From assembly GCA_007124045.1 (NCBI GenBank), contig SLFX01000023.1, positions 1-44,852 of the forward strand: a stretch of 44,852 bases of DNA. The letters run 5' to 3'. The notes below the pieces were generated by a model, which was not told the origin of the DNA, made no database searches, and saw nothing but the letters and a program-made list of their open reading frames with translations. Positions within the stretch are counted from its first letter, which is position 1; the number at the start of each line of letters is the position of its first letter. The translations under genes and the position numbers were made by a program. This document shows positions 6,871 through 15,521 of this stretch, piece by piece. The stretch comes from Candidatus Delongbacteria bacterium. GTDB lineage: Bacteria; UBA4055.

Positions 6871-7993
6871 CCTGATAAAAATAAGAAAAGAACTGCACTC
6901 GATCGCCGAGCTGTCGGGAAAGGAAGTTAGCACGAGGGCGTACCTGAAAAGCCTGCTTGAACCGCTAAAGCCCGATGAGCTCTTCGAGCTGTCAGGTTCG
7001 CTGATCGCGGTCTTTGATTCAAAGGCCGGAGGCGAAACAATCGCCTTCAGAGCGGACATTGACGCTCTGCCGATCAGCGAGGCGAACGGGTTCGACCACC
7101 GGTCGAAAGACCCGCTGGTTTCTCACCTCTGCGGACACGACGGCCACAGTGCGATCCTTTTGGGGCTTGCGGAGCACATTTCTGTGAACAGGCCGGAGTC
7201 AGGGAAAGCAGTGCTGATATTCCAGTCCGCAGAGGAGACAGGTGAAGGCGCGAAAGCTCTTGTGAAAGAGGAGCGATTCAGAGAGCTCGGCATAAATGAA
7301 ACTTTCGGTCTGCACAATCTGCCGGGTCTTGAGGAAGGCAAAATTTATCTCAGGCACAAGAGTTTCGCTTCAGCCTCGGTCGGGCTGGAGGTGAAGTTTA
7401 AAGGGAAAACATCACATTCGTCCCAGCCCGAAAACGGAATAAGCCCGGTGCCGGCTATGACAAGACTCATTGATTTTGCCGAAAAGCTCAAAAGTGATCA
7501 GAGGGATATTTTCGGCTCAAAAATACTCATAACCGCGGTCGGGATGAAAGCCGGCAACAAAGATTTCGGGATTTCTCCAGATAAAGGCGAACTTTATTTG
7601 ACAATCAGGGCTTATTCCAACAGCGATATGGATAAAATATCATCGCTGATCGAGGCTGAAATAAAAAGCATTTCAGCTGATCAGGGCATCATTTCTGAAT
7701 ACGATTACTTTGAATACTTCCCCGCTGTCGAGAACTGCGGAGTTATGGTAAATTCTCTCGAGAAATTATGCACTGAAAAAGCCTTCGCATACGAATACCT
7801 CCCGGAACCGTATTTCTGGTCTGAGGATTTCGCATTTTACGGTGAATTGTCCCAGATCTGCTTTTTCGGTTTAGGATCGGGCATAAAACAACCTCATCTT
7901 CACGCGCTCAACTACGATTTTAACGATAATATCATCAAAACAGGTGTAGAAATGTATAAAACGATCTATAATTCAAATTTTAAAGGAGATTGA
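6863..7993 (+). CDS. M20D-family amidohydrolase
   Basis: A 376-residue metallopeptidase of the M20D group (hippurate hydrolase, IAA-amino-acid hydrolase, N-acetyl-diaminopimelate deacetylase relatives). Metal ligands are visible in HLCGHDGHSAIL and QSAEETGEGAK; the dimerisation domain lies mid-protein around FKGKTSHSSQPENG, and the last metal histidine is in IKQPHLHALNYDF. It cleaves an N-acyl amino acid amide, but the substrate cannot be told from sequence. The ATG overlaps the uvsE stop by 8 bp. Local codons are GC-richer than in the island upstream. Confidence 0.88.
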   Translation: MYDLIKIRKELHSIAELSGKEVSTRAYLKSLLEPLKPDELFELSGSLIAVFDSKAGGETIAFRADIDALPISEANGFDHRSKDPLVSHLCGHDGHSAILLGLAEHISVNRPESGKAVLIFQSAEETGEGAKALVKEERFRELGINETFGLHNLPGLEEGKIYLRHKSFASASVGLEVKFKGKTSHSSQPENGISPVPAMTRLIDFAEKLKSDQRDIFGSKILITAVGMKAGNKDFGISPDKGELYLTIRAYSNSDMDKISSLIEAEIKSISADQGIISEYDYFEYFPAVENCGVMVNSLEKLCTEKAFAYEYLPEPYFWSEDFAFYGELSQICFFGLGSGIKQPHLHALNYDFNDNIIKTGVEMYKTIYNSNFKGD

Positions 7994-7998
7994 TCTCT

Positions 7999-8937
7999 AT
8001 GGTTGAAATTTTTACAAAAGATTACTGGCTGATTTTGGCTAATGACCTTCTCGACTGGTTTATTAAAGAAGTGCCTCTGCTTCTGCTAATCATAATAATA
8101 TTTGTCCTTCTTCTGAAAGCTGAATGGCTTGCAATGGATAAATTCAAAGAAGTTATGCTTAAAAGGGCGGGTTCTAACAGTAGCGATCTCAAAAAAACAG
8201 AGATCGAAAAACGCATCAATACTCTTATGGGCATAATTAAGAGGATCGGCAGGCTCGTGATCTGGATAATATTTTCAATGATCATACTCAGGCAGATAGG
8301 AATAGACATCGCTCCTATTCTGGCAGGTGCGGGGATTATCGGTCTGGCTATCGGTTTCGGTGCTCAGGAACTTGTAAGAGACTTCATATCAGGATTCTTT
8401 ATTCTTCTCGAGGATCAGGTAAGAAGGGGAGATGTTGCGAGTATTAATGGTATTACAGGGCTTGTTGAGAAGATCGAGCTTCGAACCATAATCATGAGGG
8501 ATTTTGCGGGAGCTGTCCATGTATTTCAGAACGGAAAGATCAATTCAATATCAAACCTGACAAAAGAATGGTCGGCTATAGTTTTGGATATAGGAGTAGC
8601 TTATAAAGAGGATGTTGATACTGTTATGAGAATCATGAAAGAAGTTGGGGAAGATCTTCAGAATGACGAGAATTTTAAGGATAAACTGGTCGAACCGGTG
8701 GATGTACTTGGCCTTAACGAGTTCGCCGACAGTGCTCTTGTCATAAAAGTCAGAATAAGAACAGTTCCGCTTTCACAGTGGCTGGTGGGCAGAGAATACA
8801 GAAGAAGGCTGAAATACGCTTTCGACAAAAACCGCATCGAAATACCTTTCCCGCACAGAACAATATACTGGGGAGAAGCCGTAAAACCTCTCGATATAAA
8901 TTTTAAAGACGGAGCAAAGAAAAATGAGATCTCATAA
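7999..8937 (+). CDS. MscS-family mechanosensitive channel
   Basis: About 312 residues. Hydrophobic helices near residues 22-38 and 75-95 are followed by the pore-lining TM3, PILAGAGIIGLAIGFGAQELVRDFISGFF, with the Gly/Ala packing of MscS. The soluble beta domain follows (VRRGDVASINGITGLVEKIELRTI). It should release solutes during hypo-osmotic shock. I chose ATG 7999 over the TTG 7990 in the ORF track because AGGAGA (7983-7988) is correctly spaced only for the ATG. The gene follows the amidohydrolase without a gap and overlaps the HD gene by 14 bp. Confidence 0.92.
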   Translation: MVEIFTKDYWLILANDLLDWFIKEVPLLLLIIIIFVLLLKAEWLAMDKFKEVMLKRAGSNSSDLKKTEIEKRINTLMGIIKRIGRLVIWIIFSMIILRQIGIDIAPILAGAGIIGLAIGFGAQELVRDFISGFFILLEDQVRRGDVASINGITGLVEKIELRTIIMRDFAGAVHVFQNGKINSISNLTKEWSAIVLDIGVAYKEDVDTVMRIMKEVGEDLQNDENFKDKLVEPVDVLGLNEFADSALVIKVRIRTVPLSQWLVGREYRRRLKYAFDKNRIEIPFPHRTIYWGEAVKPLDINFKDGAKKNEIS

Positions 8938-9724
8938 GCAGATCGCGATGGACGAAAGACTTTCGGCGAAATATGTGGGAAAGCTCAAAACAGCCGCTGA
9001 TTTTCTCTTATCTGATCCTGAGATAAAGATACTTCAGGATTATGCCAATACAGTTTCGATAACGAGGCTTAATTATAACGATCACGGCCCCGTCCACATG
9101 CGAAAAGTGGCATCGAACGCGGTGAAAATAATGGATATTTTAGACAAAGCCGGTATCAAATTCAATCTCGAAGAAGAAGAACTCGGCAATATAGAAGATT
9201 CTAAAGTAGCCGTTTTTACCGCCTCCTTTCTTCACGACATAGGCATGAGCATAGGCAGGGACGGGCACGAAAGGATGACGATCACGCTGACGCAGGAAAA
9301 GATCGACGGCCTGATGAAACTGATCTATCCCGACGATCTAAAAATGCAGCTTATCATAAAATCTTTGGTGTTCGAAGGAATCATAGGGCACATGGGAACC
9401 CAGAAAATTCACTCCCTTGAGGCCGGAGTAGTTCTTGTAGCCGACGGCTGCGACATGGAGGGCGGAAGGTCAAGGATACCTCTTATCATGGAGTCCGGTT
9501 CGAAAGTCGGCGACATTCACAAATATTCTTCCGCGGCGATAAAAAAAGTCTATATTGAAAAAGGAAAAGATCTGCCTTTGAGAATACAGGTCGAGATGAG
9601 TGAGTCTGCCGGATTTTTTCAGATAGAGGAAGTACTGATGAAGAAAATAGGCATGAGCCCAGTAAAAAAATATATAGAACTCTACGGCGGTGTGATAGGT
9701 CAGGATCTGAAAAGATATTTATAG
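8924..9724 (+). CDS. HD-domain phosphohydrolase
   Basis: A 266-residue HD-superfamily protein. Metal-binding residues are visible as His in YNDHGPVHMRK, the HD pair in SFLHDIGMSIGRDGHER, and a late Asp in VLVADGCDME. Such proteins hydrolyse phosphomonoesters or nucleotides with a divalent metal; the substrate is not predictable. A four-stranded C-terminal extension (LPLRIQVEMSESAGFFQIEE) follows the HD core. The start is ATG 8924, with GGAG eight bases upstream and inside the mscS end. Only 9 bp separate it from the AOR-family gene. Confidence 0.88.
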   Translation: MRSHKQIAMDERLSAKYVGKLKTAADFLLSDPEIKILQDYANTVSITRLNYNDHGPVHMRKVASNAVKIMDILDKAGIKFNLEEEELGNIEDSKVAVFTASFLHDIGMSIGRDGHERMTITLTQEKIDGLMKLIYPDDLKMQLIIKSLVFEGIIGHMGTQKIHSLEAGVVLVADGCDMEGGRSRIPLIMESGSKVGDIHKYSSAAIKKVYIEKGKDLPLRIQVEMSESAGFFQIEEVLMKKIGMSPVKKYIELYGGVIGQDLKRYL

Positions 9725-9733
9725 GAGGTTATT

Positions 9734-11611
9734 ATGGACGCATTTTTAAAAGTTCTGCTGGTTGATGCATCGAACGGCTTTTATAAGATCAGGCGATATA
9801 AAGTAGGAGATTATTTCGGTCCGGTTGATCTCGGAATACACATGTCCGATAATTACAGATCTTTGAACATCGGGACAGGGCTTTTTGCAGGATCAATTTT
9901 CCCCGGATCGAACAGACTTGTTTTTACCGGTTATTCGCCGTGCTGGAGAGGTTTTTATATTTCTTCCATGGGAGGAGCAGGGCTGGTTTTCGACAACCTC
10001 GGTATCAATATGGTAAGTATCGTGGGAAAAGCACCGTCTCCGTCTGTCCTGTATCTAAACAGGAATCACGGCGAGGAGATCGAGGTTGAGATAGCTCCTT
10101 TGGATATAGAGAGTGTCTGGAAAAGCGGAAGAAAAGGTATATATTCCCTTATGGACCATACATTTGAAAAATTCGCGGCAAGGTACGAGATTGACCCTAG
10201 GATACTTGCGACCGGTCCGGCAGCAAAAAATACCGATTTCGGAGGTATCTGCTCGGTGCCGGTGGTTAAAGGCAGGATTACTTATGTGGATACTTGGGCG
10301 GGCAGGGGAGGCTTCGGGTCCAAACTCTTTCAGGACTACGGCATAGCTTCAATCATCTACGGGGGAACTACTGTTGATGAGGATTTCAGGGACAGAAAAG
10401 TAGCTGACGAATGGTTCGGTCAAAAGTATCAGCAGAAGCTTGCGGCAAAGGATTTTGAGAGTACGACGAAATACCGGTTCGATCCCAAATTCGGTACCGG
10501 AGGAACTTTTGGGGTAAATTACGCCACTGTGAAAGGAAAGATCATAGCTTTCAACTACAAAACTATATATTCATCGGAAAAAGAGAGGCTTGAACTGAAT
10601 GAAAAACTCGTTTCGCAGCACTATTTAAAGCAGTTCAACGAGGAGACAATAGAGAAAAAACAGCAGGCTACATGCGGCGAACCGTGCTCTGCAGTATGTA
10701 AAAAGATGAACGGCGTTTATAAAAAGGATTACGAACCCTACCAGACAATGGGGCCTTTATGCGGGATCTTCGATCAGAGGGCCGCTGAAAAGCTTAACCA
10801 TTACTGCGATTCAATGGGTTTCGACGCTATAAACTGCGGATGTATTCTTTCGTGGTTCATGGAGCTGTTAGATGAAAAAATTCTGACAAAAGAAGAGCTC
10901 GGAGTAACGAAACTGCCCAGATTTTCGCCTGAGGGATTTGATGTAATAAATGATTCTATGCACAACGCCGAACTCGGAATAGAGCTGATCGATTCCATAC
11001 TCGAAGGCAAAGGAGATATTGACTTGTCCGAAGGAGTGAGGAAATGGGCACGCAGAATGCATAAAATGACAGGAAAAAAGATAATTGACAGATTCGTCTT
11101 CTCATCGAACGGAAGAAGAGGCTGGATGGCTCCGAACCAGTATTGGACTCCCGGCGTTCTTGCCCCGATGGCGATCATGGGTAAGTATTATATGTATTAC
11201 GGAAATGATTTTGTTCCTCCGAGAGACCTTGGAAGGTTCTGCGCGGAAAGACTGAAGCAGGAACTTGTTCTTGACAATGCCGGTATCTGCAGGTTCCACA
11301 GGGCGTGGGCAGAGGAAATGATGCCCGAGATCATCGGTTCTATCTACGGAATGAAGGATAAATTCAACTCTTCAGTATCATTCACCGCGAGCAGGATAAA
11401 TTCAAGGAACGCCTCAGTATTTCTCGAATCAGAAAGAAATATTGATCTCATTCATACTTTTCTGAAAAGAAAAAGTGACGAAGAGAAAGAGAACAGGCAG
11501 GAACTTCTTGACTGGATCGAACAGTTCGATAAGAACAAGTATGAGGCGGCTTTGAACTTCTGGTTCGAGATAAGGAAAGGTATAGACGAATCATTAAGAG
11601 ATTTTCAGTGA
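9734..11611 (+). CDS. Aldehyde:ferredoxin oxidoreductase family enzyme (tungsten/molybdenum)
   Basis: A 625-residue member of the AOR family, which uses a bis-pterin tungsten (or Mo) cofactor and a [4Fe-4S] cluster to oxidise aldehydes to acids with ferredoxin. The N-terminal domain (residues 1-210) has the pterin-binding pattern including SSMGGAGL. Cluster cysteines are TCGEPCSAVC (about 313, 317, 321; spacing CX3CX3C) and NAGICRF (about 518). AGGAGG lies upstream of ATG 9734. The CX3CX3C spacing differs from the CX2CX3C of classical AOR, so it belongs to another subfamily. A C-G-C in FDAINCGCILSW is also unusual. The substrate is unknown. No ferredoxin or cofactor-synthesis gene adjoins it. 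Confidence 0.9.
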   Translation: MDAFLKVLLVDASNGFYKIRRYKVGDYFGPVDLGIHMSDNYRSLNIGTGLFAGSIFPGSNRLVFTGYSPCWRGFYISSMGGAGLVFDNLGINMVSIVGKAPSPSVLYLNRNHGEEIEVEIAPLDIESVWKSGRKGIYSLMDHTFEKFAARYEIDPRILATGPAAKNTDFGGICSVPVVKGRITYVDTWAGRGGFGSKLFQDYGIASIIYGGTTVDEDFRDRKVADEWFGQKYQQKLAAKDFESTTKYRFDPKFGTGGTFGVNYATVKGKIIAFNYKTIYSSEKERLELNEKLVSQHYLKQFNEETIEKKQQATCGEPCSAVCKKMNGVYKKDYEPYQTMGPLCGIFDQRAAEKLNHYCDSMGFDAINCGCILSWFMELLDEKILTKEELGVTKLPRFSPEGFDVINDSMHNAELGIELIDSILEGKGDIDLSEGVRKWARRMHKMTGKKIIDRFVFSSNGRRGWMAPNQYWTPGVLAPMAIMGKYYMYYGNDFVPPRDLGRFCAERLKQELVLDNAGICRFHRAWAEEMMPEIIGSIYGMKDKFNSSVSFTASRINSRNASVFLESERNIDLIHTFLKRKSDEEKENRQELLDWIEQFDKNKYEAALNFWFEIRKGIDESLRDFQ

Positions 11612-11612
11612 T

Positions 11613-11641
11613 TTGATTTAGACTGATTTTTTTCGTATATT
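11613..11641 (+). promoter_or_regulatory. Promoter upstream of pcm
   Basis: TTGATT (11613-11618), 17 bp, TATATT (11636-11641). The start codon follows 38 bp later with CAGGAG as ribosome-binding site. Confidence 0.65.
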
Positions 11642-11679
11642 GTTTTCTGTGACAGGACTAATAATTACAGGAGACCGCA

Positions 11680-12360
11680 ATGAAAACAATACTTATGATA
11701 ATGATAGCATCATCATTTCTAAACTTTCTAACAGCCTTACCTGCGAGGGAAAATATGGTAAATGCACAGCTTATCAGAAGGGGGATCAGCCACCCTTCAG
11801 TTCTTTCCGCAATGAGAAAGGTCGAGAGGCATAAACTTGTGCCCGATAACATGAGAAGGCGGGCTTACGATGATTCGCCTCTTCCTATTGGCTACGGTCA
11901 GACGATCTCGCAGCCGTATATAGTGGCATTCATGACTGAAGCGATCCTCCCGGAAAAAAACCACAGGGTGCTCGAGATCGGAACAGGATCGGGCTACCAG
12001 GCAGCCGTTCTCGCCGAGATCGTGTCCGAGGTCTATACGATCGAGATCGTAAAAGAACTCGGTGAAAGGGCTAAAAAAGACCTCGGCGAACTTGGGTACG
12101 GGAACATTCATGTTAAGCTCGCTGACGGCTATTACGGCTGGTCGGAGCACGCTCCGTTCGATGCGATAGTCGTGACAGCCGCCGCCGAATATATTCCGCC
12201 TGCCCTTGTCGAGCAGCTTAAAACAGGCGGAAGAATGATAATACCGGTCGGCTCGAATTTTATGGTCCAGCAGCTCGTTCTCGTTGAAAAAACGGAGGAT
12301 GGGGTAAGGACCCGCAGTCTCATGCCCGTCAGGTTCGTTCCATTCACCAGAGAAAAATGA
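11680..12360 (+). CDS. pcm: Exported protein-L-isoaspartate O-methyltransferase
   Basis: A 226-residue PCMT that methylates L-isoaspartyl residues to start repair of aged proteins. The SAM-binding motif is VLEIGTGSGYQAAVLAEI; the family signatures PLPIGYGQTISQPYIVAFM and VTAAAEYIPPALVEQLK are intact. The N-terminus MKTILMIMIASSFLNFLTALPA is a signal-peptide-like segment absent from cytoplasmic E. coli Pcm, so it probably acts in the periplasm, where SAM supply is a puzzle. The start has CAGGAG upstream. It overlaps the next gene by four bases (ATGA). Confidence 0.93.
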   Translation: MKTILMIMIASSFLNFLTALPARENMVNAQLIRRGISHPSVLSAMRKVERHKLVPDNMRRRAYDDSPLPIGYGQTISQPYIVAFMTEAILPEKNHRVLEIGTGSGYQAAVLAEIVSEVYTIEIVKELGERAKKDLGELGYGNIHVKLADGYYGWSEHAPFDAIVVTAAAEYIPPALVEQLKTGGRMIIPVGSNFMVQQLVLVEKTEDGVRTRSLMPVRFVPFTREK

Positions 12361-14732
12361 TGAAGAGAGTCCCGCAGGCACTTTTTCTCCTGTCGCTTTC
12401 GATCATAGGTTTTCAGATAATTCTGATGCGGATACTCTCTGTAAACCAGTGGGATAATTTCGCGAATCTGATCATCAGTACAGCGATGCTCGGTTTCGGT
12501 TCGGCTGGATCCTTTCTCGCTGTCTTCAAAAAAAGACTGCTTAGGCGTGCGGACACTCTTATACCCCTTCTAATGATACTGTGTCCTGTTTTCATGCTGT
12601 CCGCTTACAGGGTGTCGCAGGCAGAAGCGTTCAGGTTCGACACCTATCTTGTTTTCTTTTCAGCCGGACATCTTCTGAGACTGGGCGGATTTATTCTGCT
12701 CTACTTTCTGCCGTTCTTTTTGTGTGCTCTTTCGATAGGACTGATCTATGTCCGGAATATCGGCAGTATAGGCAGATTGTATTTTTCTAATCTCGCGGGT
12801 TCAGGAGCAGGCGGGTTCGCGGCTCTGGTCTTGTTAAAATATTTGTTCCCGCACCACGCTCTGACTGCAGCCGCTTTTTTCCCGTTCGCTGCAAGCATTC
12901 TTCTGATCCCCGAAAAAGGGAGGCGGATATATTTCACGGCTCACGCGCTCTTCGCGGCACTGATAACTCTTTCGATAATCTCGCCACTGCCGCCGTCAAT
13001 GTCGCAGTATAAACCGCTTGCAAGAACGAAACTGATAGATGACGCGGAAGTGACCGTGAAAAAAAGCGGGCATCATTCGCTGGTGCATATTATCGAGTCC
13101 GGCCGGCTCAGGCACGCACCCGGTATCAGCCTGAACTATGCGGGACATATCCCTGCAAGGCCGGCTGTTTTTGTCAACGGCAACGCGGCGGGCTCAATTC
13201 CGGGGTATCACGGAGACTCTGATCCGCTTTTTGAGAACTCGATCTTCATTCTGCCTTATCTCATTTCAGATCGTCATAAGGTTGCCGTAATTTCTTCGGG
13301 GACAGGAACTTTCGTATCTCACGCGATAAACGCCGGAACTTCAGAAATTGACGCTTTCGAGCATAATGCAGATCTTCTTGTAGCTATGGAAAAATGGCAT
13401 AAATCTAACTATCCGTCAGTGTATAGCCACGGATCGGTCAGTCTTTACAATATTGAGGCAAGAGCTTTTCTCCGGAACACGGATAAGAATTATGATCTTA
13501 TATACTTGCCTTCAGCAGGAAGTTTCGGAGGAAGTTCCGGACTTGACGCTCTCAAAGAAAATTTCAACACCACAAAAGAGGCACTCGCCATATATTGGAA
13601 CAGCCTGAATGAAAACGGCAGTCTTGCAGTCACTGTTTATACGGATTTTCCTCCCAGGGCAACACTCAAGACGGTCTATATGCTTTCAGAAATGCTGAGA
13701 AGCAGCGGTATAAGCGATCCGGAACAACATATGATCGGGGTCAGAAGCTGGAATGCTGTCAACTTTGTCGTCTCGAAGCGGCCGGTCTGTCGTGAAACGA
13801 TAAAAAATGTAATAGAATTTTGCCGCAATAACTCATTCGATCCTTTCATACTTTCGGGCATAAGCCATGAGGAAAAGGTTTACTTCAATTATATCCCCGG
13901 CACAGAACTTTTCGATCTGACAGAAAAAATACTGAAAGGCGATACCTCCGAGGCTGACGACTATCTTTTCTACATACGCCCGGCTACGGACAACAGACCT
14001 TATTTTTCCAGATATCTCAGGATATCAAAATTTAAAGATCTCATGCAGAAATTTCCCATAAATGAGATCCCGTTCCTTGAGCTCGGATATTTGATCGTAT
14101 GGCTGACACTGATCTTCTCGATCATCTTTTCGGCCGTTCTGACGATACTGCCGGTCGCGATACATAAAAGCGGAGGTAAGAAGATACCCGTATTACTTTA
14201 TTTCGGATCAATAGGACTCGGTTACATGCTGATAGAGATAATATTCATACAGAGGTTCGTGCTGTATCTCGGAAAACCGCTTTACGCAGTAACAGCAGTT
14301 CTCGGAATACTGCTTGTATCTTCAGGCGCGGGAAGCTATTTTTCAGACAGGATCGCTCCCGGAGGAAAAAAGCACGCTTACGCACTCGCCGCAATATCAT
14401 CCGTACTGATATTTTACCTTTTCGCCCTCACACCGGTACTTAATCTCACTTCAGGCGCGAATATTGGGGTAAAATCTGTCATAACGCTGTTCACGGTCGC
14501 TCTGCCCGGCTTCTTTATGGGAATGCCTTTTCCGCTCGGGCTCAAAGCTGTCGGAAATTCCGATGAGGATTCAGTACCTTGGGCCTGGGGTATAAACGGG
14601 TTCTTTTCGGTCATCGCCGCGCCCCTCGCACTCATAGTCGCAGTCGAGGCAGGATCTTTCGCAGTATTTTCAGCCGGAGCAGCCGCGTACCTTACCGCTC
14701 TGGTGTCGGTTAGAAAAATAAAAATCAGATGA
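12357..14732 (+). CDS. Polytopic membrane protein with spermidine-synthase-like domain
   Basis: A 791-residue protein with about seven N-terminal membrane helices (to residue ~215), a soluble Rossmann methyltransferase-like domain (about 290-480) and about six more helices at the C-terminus (about 580-790). The soluble domain resembles aminopropyltransferases: VAVISSGTGTFVSHAI is the nucleotide-binding loop. Proteins of this architecture are widely annotated as spermine/spermidine synthase family membrane proteins, but a real polyamine activity is unproven. It is coupled to the exported PCMT upstream, so the pair probably shares a promoter. Confidence 0.8.
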   Translation: MMKRVPQALFLLSLSIIGFQIILMRILSVNQWDNFANLIISTAMLGFGSAGSFLAVFKKRLLRRADTLIPLLMILCPVFMLSAYRVSQAEAFRFDTYLVFFSAGHLLRLGGFILLYFLPFFLCALSIGLIYVRNIGSIGRLYFSNLAGSGAGGFAALVLLKYLFPHHALTAAAFFPFAASILLIPEKGRRIYFTAHALFAALITLSIISPLPPSMSQYKPLARTKLIDDAEVTVKKSGHHSLVHIIESGRLRHAPGISLNYAGHIPARPAVFVNGNAAGSIPGYHGDSDPLFENSIFILPYLISDRHKVAVISSGTGTFVSHAINAGTSEIDAFEHNADLLVAMEKWHKSNYPSVYSHGSVSLYNIEARAFLRNTDKNYDLIYLPSAGSFGGSSGLDALKENFNTTKEALAIYWNSLNENGSLAVTVYTDFPPRATLKTVYMLSEMLRSSGISDPEQHMIGVRSWNAVNFVVSKRPVCRETIKNVIEFCRNNSFDPFILSGISHEEKVYFNYIPGTELFDLTEKILKGDTSEADDYLFYIRPATDNRPYFSRYLRISKFKDLMQKFPINEIPFLELGYLIVWLTLIFSIIFSAVLTILPVAIHKSGGKKIPVLLYFGSIGLGYMLIEIIFIQRFVLYLGKPLYAVTAVLGILLVSSGAGSYFSDRIAPGGKKHAYALAAISSVLIFYLFALTPVLNLTSGANIGVKSVITLFTVALPGFFMGMPFPLGLKAVGNSDEDSVPWAWGINGFFSVIAAPLALIVAVEAGSFAVFSAGAAAYLTALVSVRKIKIR

Positions 14733-14755
14733 TATCAGATGATAGAGGTAATATT

Positions 14756-15076
14756 ATGGCAACAGATAGACATTTCGCGGATCATGTGCTCGAGCAGCTT
14801 GAAGGCGCAGGCGAAGTGACCGCAAAAAAAATGTTCGGAGAATACGGAATATTTCTCAACCGTAAAATGATCGCGATACTTGCCGATAACCAGATGTTCG
14901 TCAAGCCCACCGAGGCAGGCAGAAAATACATCGGAGAGCCGGAAGAAGCGCCGCCCTATACCGGAGCAAAGAACTACTATCTCATAGACAATATAGACGA
15001 CCCTGACTGGCTTTGCGAACTGATAAAGATCACCGAAAAAGAACTACCGGTGCCCAAGCCGAAGAAAAAGAAATAA
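14756..15076 (+). CDS. TfoX/Sxy N-terminal domain protein
   Basis: A 106-residue TfoX_N-domain protein (ADHVLEQLEGAGEVTAKKMFGEYGIFLNRKMIAILAD). The domain is named after competence regulators TfoX/Sxy, but stand-alone TfoX_N proteins are common and mostly uncharacterised. I prefer ATG 14756, with GAGGTAA seven bases upstream, to the ATG 14729 of the ORF track, which has no ribosome-binding site. The lysine-rich tail PKPKKKK is unstructured. dprA, another competence-linked gene, is 18 kb away, so no operon link exists. Confidence 0.85.
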   Translation: MATDRHFADHVLEQLEGAGEVTAKKMFGEYGIFLNRKMIAILADNQMFVKPTEAGRKYIGEPEEAPPYTGAKNYYLIDNIDDPDWLCELIKITEKELPVPKPKKKK

Positions 15077-15133
15077 TGACCTTGATATATAACGCGTGTG
15101 ATACAATTTTATAAACCTAAACGGAGGTGTGTT

Positions 15134-15421
15134 ATGAACAAAAAAATAATGATAGCTCTTAGCGTGATTGCTCTACTTCTGCTGGCCGGATGCGCTGCAA
15201 GTCCGAATGATGCGCTGGAGTTTTCAGAAATGGCACAGGAACCGGCAGGTTTTCTGCTCGGTATATGGCACGGTATGATATCCCCGATCACTTTCGTGAT
15301 CTCGCTTTTCAATGAAAATGTGGGGATGTATGAGATATACAATAACGGCGGCTGGTATAACTGCGGATTTCTTCTCGGAGTTGGTGGCGTATTCGGCGGC
15401 GGCGTAAAGGAAATTTTCTGA
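15134..15421 (+). CDS. Small lipoprotein, conserved, unknown function
   Basis: A 95-residue protein starting MNKKIMIALSVIALLLLAGC, a clear signal peptide and lipobox (LAGC), so it is a lipid-anchored envelope protein. The mature part (GFLLGIWHGMISPITFVISL, then NNGGWYNCGFLLGVGG) has one amphipathic or membrane-inserting stretch and resembles small lipoproteins seen in many phyla that I cannot assign a function. GGAGGTG lies upstream of ATG 15134; the ORF-track start at 15098 is too early. It stands alone between tfoX-like and fic. Confidence 0.8.
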   Translation: MNKKIMIALSVIALLLLAGCAASPNDALEFSEMAQEPAGFLLGIWHGMISPITFVISLFNENVGMYEIYNNGGWYNCGFLLGVGGVFGGGVKEIF

Positions 15422-15442
15422 AGATTTTTAAAATCTAACTCC

Positions 15443-15503
15443 TTGTATTAAGTATAAATTTTCATTATATTACCTGTGTGATACTATCATATGATACTAT
15501 CAT
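15443..15503 (+). promoter_or_regulatory. fic promoter with tandem palindromic operators
   Basis: TTGTAT (15443-15448), 17 bp, TATATT (15466-15471). Directly downstream, around the expected start of transcription, two copies of the perfect palindrome TGATACTATCA lie 13 bp apart (15479-15489 and 15492-15502). The arrangement fits repression, perhaps by the winged-helix end of the Fic protein itself. Confidence 0.65.
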
Positions 15504-15521
15504 GATCCTAAATGGAGGTAT

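Noticed and set aside
11797-12381. 194-aa minus-strand ORF
   Set aside because: It lies fully antisense to pcm, which has clear family motifs; the peptide has no recognisable domain.
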